A DNA stretch of 10,046 nucleotides from JASLCR01 sp036405515 (GTDB taxonomy: Bacteria > Patescibacteriota > Saccharimonadia > Saccharimonadales > Saccharimonadaceae). The stretch is taken from positions 1 to 10,046 of the forward strand of contig DASWXM010000024.1 of assembly GCA_036405515.1 (NCBI GenBank). The letters run 5' to 3'. The notes beneath the pieces are model-generated. The model ran no database searches and was not told where the DNA came from. It saw nothing but the letters and a program-made list of their open reading frames with translations. Shown piece by piece: positions 5,820-10,046 of this stretch (the first letter of the stretch is position 1; each line of letters begins with the position of its first letter). The position numbers were made by a program, and so were the translations under genes.

Positions 5820-7913
5820 ATGGCTCAAAAAGACGTCCCGCTAAAGGATTATCGTAACATCGGTATTATCGCGCATATTGACGCTGGTAAGACGACTACT
5901 ACCGAAGGTATCTTGTATCGTACCGGTATCAATCACAAGATTGGTGAGGTTCGTGGTGACGGTGATGGCGCAACGACTGACTGGATGGCTCAGGAAAAAG
6001 AGCGCGGTATCACGATCACTTCTGCTGCGGTGACCTGTTTCTGGAAGGGCTGTAAGATTAATATCATCGACACCCCGGGTCACATTGACTTTACCGCAGA
6101 GGTTGAGCGTTCACTTCGTGTCCTTGACGGTGCAGTAGTGGTCTTTGACGGCAAAATGGGTGTTGAAGCGCAGACTGAGACAGTATGGCGCCAGGCCAAC
6201 AAGTACGGTGTGCCTCGCATCTGCTTTATCAACAAAATCAACCAGACTGGTGGTGACTTCTACAAGTCTCTTGAGTCAATCCATGCCCGTCTTTCAAAGC
6301 ATGCACTTCCTGTGCATCTTCCTATTGGTTTTGAAAAGGACATCAACGGGGTTATTGACCTCGTTGACATGAAAGCCTACACATACTCAGACTACACAGA
6401 CAAAGCACTTGTTGAAGGTGAAATTCCTGCAGATATGCTTGAAAAGGCAAAGAATGCACGTAGCCTACTAGTTGAAGCAGCCGTTGAAGCAGATGATGAT
6501 CTAATGAACAAATTCTTTGAAGGTGGCGAAGAAGCTATCTCTGTAGAGGAACTCAAGGTCGCTCTCCGTAAGCGTACACTGGCTGGCGACTTCTACCTCG
6601 TGACTGGCGGTGATGGTCGCGGTGTGATTGTTGAGAAGGTGCTTGACCTTGTGGCTGACTATCTTCCAAACCCACTAGATGTGGACGCTATCTGGGGTGT
6701 TAACCCAAAGACTGGCGACGAAATCTCTCGCAAGCCAGATGCTTCTGAGCCAATGGCAGGCCTCGCATTTAAGATCGCAACCGACCCATTTGTTGGTAAG
6801 CTAATTTTCGTGCGTGTATACTCTGGCAACCTCAAAGCTGGTAGCTACGTTCTCAATACGACTACTGGTGAAAAAGAGCGTGTTGGCCGTATCGTTCGTA
6901 TGCATGCAGACAAGCGTGAGGATATCGACGAGATTGGTGCGGGTGACATCGCGGCAGTTGTAGGTCTCAAGAACACCTTCACCGGTGCAACACTTGCTGA
7001 TCCAGCAAATCCAATCGCACTTGAAAGTATTACATTCCCCGAGCCTCCAGTAGCAATTGCCGTTGAGCCCAAGTCAAAGGCTGACCAGGAAAAAATGGGT
7101 ATCGCACTGCAGCGACTTGCTGAAGAAGATCCAACCTTCCGTATCCACACCGATGAAGAAACCGGTCAGACAATCATGTCTGGAATGGGCGAGCTTCACC
7201 TCGATATCCTTATCGATCGTATGAAGCGCGAGTTTAAGGTTGAGGCAAACATTGGTGAGCCTCAGGTAGCTTTCCGCGAAACTATCAAGGGCACAAGCCA
7301 GGTACAAGGTAAGCATGCTAAGCAATCTGGTGGTCGTGGTCAGTATGGTGATGTATGGGTACGATTCGAACCGAATGAAACTGGTAAAGGATTTGAGTTC
7401 TTTGACGAGATTAAGGGCGGTGTCGTCCCACAAGAATACCGTATGCCGGTGCAGAAGGGTATTCAGGAGACACTTGAAGGCGGTGTTATTGCTGGTTACC
7501 CAGTTGTTGATGTCAAGGCGACTCTTTACGATGGTAGCTATCACGATGTTGACTCATCTGAACTTGCCTTCTCGCTTGCTGGTAGTATTGCTGCCAAGGA
7601 AGGAATCAAACAGGCAACACCTATTCTTCTTGAACCAGTCATGAAGGTAGAAGTTACTACTCCTGAAGAATTCATGGGTGATGTGATCGGTGACCTTAAT
7701 GCTCGCCGTGGTCGTATTGACGCAATGGAAGACCTTCAGGGCGGCGCAAAGCTGATCAAGGCGTTTGTCCCACTTGCAAGTATGTTTGGCTACACCAATG
7801 ACATCCGTTCGATGTCACAAGGTCGTGCCGCTTCAACAATGGAGCTTGCGCAGTACGAAGAAGTACCACCAAATGTTGCACAAGAGATTATCGAAAAGCG
7901 AAATACAAAGTAA
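5820..7913 (+). CDS. fusA: Elongation factor G with atypical G4/G5 motifs
   Basis: 697 residues, the usual length (E. coli 704). EF-G drives translocation of tRNA and mRNA after peptide transfer and, with RRF, splits post-termination ribosomes. All five domains are seen. In the G domain, G1 is AHIDAGKT (18-25), G2 lies in RGITITSAA and G3 is DTPGH (84-88). Domain II includes FKIATDPFVGKL, domain III is near SKADQEKMG, domain IV carries SGGRGQYG and SYHDVDSSELAF, and domain V ends the protein (MKVEVTTPEEFMGDVIGDL). Two base-recognition motifs are abnormal. G4 is N138-K-I-N141 instead of NKxD, and the G5 loop, GSAFKNKG in E. coli, is here GGDGRG (263-268). Phosphate- and Mg-binding motifs are intact, so it should still hydrolyse a nucleotide. 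GAGGA 8 nt upstream fixes the start. I found no ATA codon, a sign of strong codon selection. A strong terminator follows and there is no tuf. Confidence 0.98.
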   Translation: MAQKDVPLKDYRNIGIIAHIDAGKTTTTEGILYRTGINHKIGEVRGDGDGATTDWMAQEKERGITITSAAVTCFWKGCKINIIDTPGHIDFTAEVERSLRVLDGAVVVFDGKMGVEAQTETVWRQANKYGVPRICFINKINQTGGDFYKSLESIHARLSKHALPVHLPIGFEKDINGVIDLVDMKAYTYSDYTDKALVEGEIPADMLEKAKNARSLLVEAAVEADDDLMNKFFEGGEEAISVEELKVALRKRTLAGDFYLVTGGDGRGVIVEKVLDLVADYLPNPLDVDAIWGVNPKTGDEISRKPDASEPMAGLAFKIATDPFVGKLIFVRVYSGNLKAGSYVLNTTTGEKERVGRIVRMHADKREDIDEIGAGDIAAVVGLKNTFTGATLADPANPIALESITFPEPPVAIAVEPKSKADQEKMGIALQRLAEEDPTFRIHTDEETGQTIMSGMGELHLDILIDRMKREFKVEANIGEPQVAFRETIKGTSQVQGKHAKQSGGRGQYGDVWVRFEPNETGKGFEFFDEIKGGVVPQEYRMPVQKGIQETLEGGVIAGYPVVDVKATLYDGSYHDVDSSELAFSLAGSIAAKEGIKQATPILLEPVMKVEVTTPEEFMGDVIGDLNARRGRIDAMEDLQGGAKLIKAFVPLASMFGYTNDIRSMSQGRAASTMELAQYEEVPPNVAQEIIEKRNTK

Positions 7914-7924
7914 TCTCATCTGAT

Positions 7925-7964
7925 ATTAAAAGAGACTGCCCCAGTTGGCGCAGTCTCTTTTAAT
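7925..7964 (+). terminator. Rho-independent terminator after fusA
   Basis: A perfect 15-bp stem joins ATTAAAAGAGACTGC (7925-7939) and GCAGTCTCTTTTAAT (7950-7964) across a 10-nt loop, with CTTTT within the descending arm. It is 12 nt past the fusA stop. The A-run on the left arm would let it work on the other strand as well. Confidence 0.9.
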
Positions 7965-7982
7965 GTTCTCGTGCTTATCTTG

Positions 7983-7991
7983 TGCTACAAT
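7983..7991 (+). promoter_or_regulatory. Promoter of the five-helix membrane protein (extended -10)
   Basis: TGCTACAAT: an extended TG plus the -10 TACAAT (7986-7991). The -35 region is weak and abuts the fusA terminator. Transcription would start near 7998, giving a leader of about 25 nt. Confidence 0.6.
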
Positions 7992-8022
7992 GTAGGCACT
8001 ACAACCTATAGAGGAGGAGTAT

Positions 8023-8781
8023 ATGGAAAAGGTAACAATGAAACCATCATGGCATCGATGGTTTAGGCGAACAAATGTACATATCGCAGAGTATATTTTG
8101 ATGCTGTTAATGATGGGGAGCTTTCTCGGAATCTTAGTGTCGCTATGGTTTAGCTTCTTCGGACTGGTTTATGAGGACGGCTTTGGTGCGAGAATGCTGA
8201 CGGTAGCAACGGCAGCCCAACTTGCTTCGCTAGTGGTTGTTGCACCAATCGCGTTCTGGCTGTATGCGCGCACTTCTGGCCAGGAAATGGTGCAGCAGGA
8301 GCTAACGGATCGTAAATCGCACACAGTTTTCTTGACTATCTGGATGGTGGTAGTCGTCTCGGTGCTCGTTGGTATGCTGATTGCTGCCGTGACATCATTG
8401 ATGCAGGCTATGTTTGGGGTTGGTGATGATGACTTTGGTAAGGCGCTTGTCACAAAAGTACTTCCATCACTCTTTGGTGTTGCAACGATCGTCTTCGGCT
8501 TGATGGCGGTTGTGAAACACCCGGCGCGTAAACTTTCGATGTTAGCCGGCATTGTACTGGCTGTTCTATCTTTAGTGTTACTAGTCGCTAATGTCGTCAT
8601 GGTGATTGTGCGTAAAGATGTAACGCAACCTGTCGAGCAGCAATGTACGTATACACGCTACTACCTTGAAAAAGAATGCTCGTACAGTGACTATCTACGC
8701 GACAGAAGCAGCAACTTCGATAGGGTAGAAGGTCCAAGTAATAGTTCTCGACTCGATAGTCTCTTTACCCCACGCAGCTAG
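8023..8781 (+). CDS. Five-helix integral membrane protein of unknown function
   Basis: 252 residues. A strong ribosome binding site (AGGAGG, 8012-8017, 5 nt before the ATG) fixes the start. The short N-terminus is basic (WHRWFRR). Five hydrophobic helices follow, at about 20-50, 60-83, 104-132, 144-165 and 170-194, with loops that are basic (RTSGQ ... TDRKSH, KHPARK) or acidic (GVGDDDFG). With the N-terminus inside, the last 55 residues would be outside the cell. That hydrophilic tail holds two cysteines ten residues apart (C-TYTRYYLEKE-C), which could form a disulfide, and is rich in Ser, Asp and Arg. No transporter or enzyme motif was recognised. The gene is a single transcription unit, with a promoter and the fusA terminator upstream and a hairpin downstream. 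The overall layout recalls small DUF-type membrane proteins of Patescibacteria, but I cannot name one. Confidence 0.85.
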   Translation: MEKVTMKPSWHRWFRRTNVHIAEYILMLLMMGSFLGILVSLWFSFFGLVYEDGFGARMLTVATAAQLASLVVVAPIAFWLYARTSGQEMVQQELTDRKSHTVFLTIWMVVVVSVLVGMLIAAVTSLMQAMFGVGDDDFGKALVTKVLPSLFGVATIVFGLMAVVKHPARKLSMLAGIVLAVLSLVLLVANVVMVIVRKDVTQPVEQQCTYTRYYLEKECSYSDYLRDRSSNFDRVEGPSNSSRLDSLFTPRS

Positions 8782-8805
8782 TGTGAGGGCAATATGTGAG
8801 AACTG

Positions 8806-8831
8806 AAATACCGCCCGCCTGGGCGGTATTT
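8806..8831 (+). terminator. Hairpin terminator after the membrane-protein gene
   Basis: AAATACCGCCC (8806-8816) pairs perfectly with GGGCGGTATTT (8821-8831) across a GCCT loop: 11 bp with a GC-rich core. The U-tract is short (TATTTAGT). It is palindromic and could act in both directions. Its right arm runs into the -35 region of the next promoter. Confidence 0.75.
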
Positions 8832-8857
8832 AGTATCATGACAGAGTTTGCTATACT
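8829..8857 (+). promoter_or_regulatory. Promoter of the NDH-2-like gene (extended -10)
   Basis: TTTAGT (8829-8834, weak -35), a 17-nt spacer and TATACT (8852-8857) with an extended TGC (8849-8851). Transcription would start near 8864, about 30 nt before the ATG at 8894. Confidence 0.6.
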
Positions 8858-8893
8858 AACTGTAATTAAGTAACAAAATACACAAGGGGTACC

Positions 8894-10046
8894 ATGAATA
8901 TTACGATTGTTGGCGGCGGATTTGGCGGTGTAAAGGCGGCTCTCGAGCTGAGTAAGAAAAAGAATAATCAGATCACGTTGATTTCGAACAATAAGAATTT
9001 TCAGTACTATCCGGCACTTTTTAGCACCGCTACAGGTCATAGCTACCGAGAGTCATGGGTACCGCTTGAAACGATTTTCAAAAAGGTAAAAAATGTACGG
9101 ATTGTAATAGACACTATCACGCGAATCGATCCGGATAACCACAATGTTTTTTCCGACTCACGGACGTATAAGTACGACGAGCTAATCATGGCACTCGGCA
9201 GCGTGACAACGTATTTTGGTATCGAAGGACTTGATGTGTACGCCTTTGGCATTAAGTCTGAAGGTGAAATACGTGCGCTGCAGCAGCATATTATGGCTGA
9301 CATGGCTGATGGACGTGAAGATGAGCGAAACTACGTCATTATCGGCGCTGGTCCAACAGGCGTGGAACTCGCTGGTGCGCTTGGCGAGTATATCCGTGTA
9401 CTTCGCAAGCATTATGGTATTCGCAAGAAATCAATGCGAATCAGTCTTATCGAAGCTGCACCGCGCGTATTGCCACGCCTTTCTGAGGCGTCAAGTAAGC
9501 GGGCAGAGGACCGTCTTAAGAGTCTCGGCGTGCACGTAGAGACAAGTAAAAAAGTGGAGCGGCAGACAGCAGACAGCCTGGTAGTGAACGGTAGGCCGCT
9601 TAAGACTCAGACTGTGATCTGGACATCAGGGGTGACAAATGCGCCGTTCTTTAAAGCGAATGCCGAGCACTTTGACCTCAATGATCGTGGTAAGGTTAAA
9701 GTCGATGAATTTATGCGAGCGCGAGCGCATGTCTATGTGATCGGTGACAACTCAAATACTCCATATGCTGGGCTGGCACAGACAGCACTTCATGATGCGA
9801 TCTTTGTCGCCAAGCATCTAAAGGGTAGTAAAAAGACATATAAGCCAAAACTCCCTCCGTGTGTTATCCCGATCGGACATGCATGGTCACTATTTGAATG
9901 GGGCAAGCTACGATTTGGTGGATGGCCAGGTGCTTTACTGCGTCGTGCCGCAGACCTGATTGGGTATCATGATGTTTTGCCAATCAGCTGGGCAATCGGT
10001 GCATGGAGGGCAAGCAGCAAAAAGGAAATGGCCCTCCCCGAAGAGC
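8894..10046 (+). CDS. NDH-2-like FAD-dependent NAD(P)H dehydrogenase, 3' end outside window
   Basis: At least 384 residues with no stop before the right edge. Typical type II NADH dehydrogenases have about 390-430, so only a little is missing. The start has AAGGGG (8884-8889) 4 nt upstream. The N-terminal FAD-binding Rossmann motif is IVGGGFGG (residues 5-12). YYPALFSTATG matches the NDH-2 substrate-side region, and YDELIMALGS is the usual strand of the family. GAGPTGVELAG (from 151) is the NAD(P)H-binding motif, and VYVIGDNS (280-287) is the second FAD contact. NDH-2 enzymes oxidise NADH and pass electrons to a quinone at the inner membrane surface without pumping protons. The quinone-site block AQxAxQ is AQTALH here (295-300), so the second Gln is replaced. 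In a fermentative episymbiont such an enzyme could restore NAD+ or remove oxygen, but that is inference. Related flavin oxidoreductases are the main alternative. Confidence 0.9.
   Translation, partial: MNITIVGGGFGGVKAALELSKKKNNQITLISNNKNFQYYPALFSTATGHSYRESWVPLETIFKKVKNVRIVIDTITRIDPDNHNVFSDSRTYKYDELIMALGSVTTYFGIEGLDVYAFGIKSEGEIRALQQHIMADMADGREDERNYVIIGAGPTGVELAGALGEYIRVLRKHYGIRKKSMRISLIEAAPRVLPRLSEASSKRAEDRLKSLGVHVETSKKVERQTADSLVVNGRPLKTQTVIWTSGVTNAPFFKANAEHFDLNDRGKVKVDEFMRARAHVYVIGDNSNTPYAGLAQTALHDAIFVAKHLKGSKKTYKPKLPPCVIPIGHAWSLFEWGKLRFGGWPGALLRRAADLIGYHDVLPISWAIGAWRASSKKEMALPEE

Noticed and set aside
5806..5844. Twelve-codon ORF overlapping the fusA start
   Set aside because: The nearest purine-rich site is only 1 nt away and there is no sign of coding constraint.
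7074..7544. Long minus-strand frame opposite fusA
   Set aside because: It is a shadow of fusA, with low-complexity composition and no recognisable domain.

Overview
The window reads like the chromosome of an ultra-small Gram-positive-type bacterium of the Patescibacteria/CPR radiation. My best guess is Candidatus Saccharibacteria (TM7), an inference from protein style rather than a database match. Supporting points are a Gram-positive-length S12 and S7 pair, secreted beta-sandwich surface proteins with a PxTG sorting signal and no outer-membrane genes, a type II NADH dehydrogenase-like protein, and tightly packed orphan genes. TGA, TAA and TAG stops all fit the standard genetic code. Every supported gene is on the + strand.

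Region 1 (1-2547) is a compact surface-protein operon of three genes. The first is the C-terminal end of a membrane-anchored protein: the tail of an Ig-like domain, one membrane helix, then a LysM domain. It is open at the left edge, so its true start lies outside the window. The second is a 566-residue secreted protein with a WxL-like C-terminal domain. The third is a small protein with a signal peptide, a proline-rich stalk, an APDTG motif, a membrane helix and a basic tail. The trio resembles the csc (cell-surface complex) clusters of Firmicutes: a DUF916-type protein, a WxL protein and a small LPxTG protein.

Region 2 (about 2527-7964) is a split str locus. rpsL and rpsG are translationally coupled behind tandem promoters and a structured leader. 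Three unrecognised genes (86, 238 and 335 residues) lie between rpsG and fusA; the 238-residue gene has a strong promoter of its own and the 335-residue gene a candidate one. fusA follows with its own extended -10 promoter and ends at a strong hairpin terminator. tuf is not downstream. The EF-G has an unusual G domain: the G4 motif is NKIN rather than NKxD, and the G5 Ser-Ala loop is absent. S12 has proline where E. coli has K88.

Region 3 (about 7965-10046) holds two independently promoted genes: a five-helix membrane protein, and an NDH-2-like FAD/NAD(P)H oxidoreductase that runs off the right edge. A perfect 11-bp hairpin separates them. Four promoters in the window share a TGN-extended -10 element. 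No RNA genes, mobile elements, CRISPR arrays or long repeats were seen, and no stretch over 300 bases lacks a gene.
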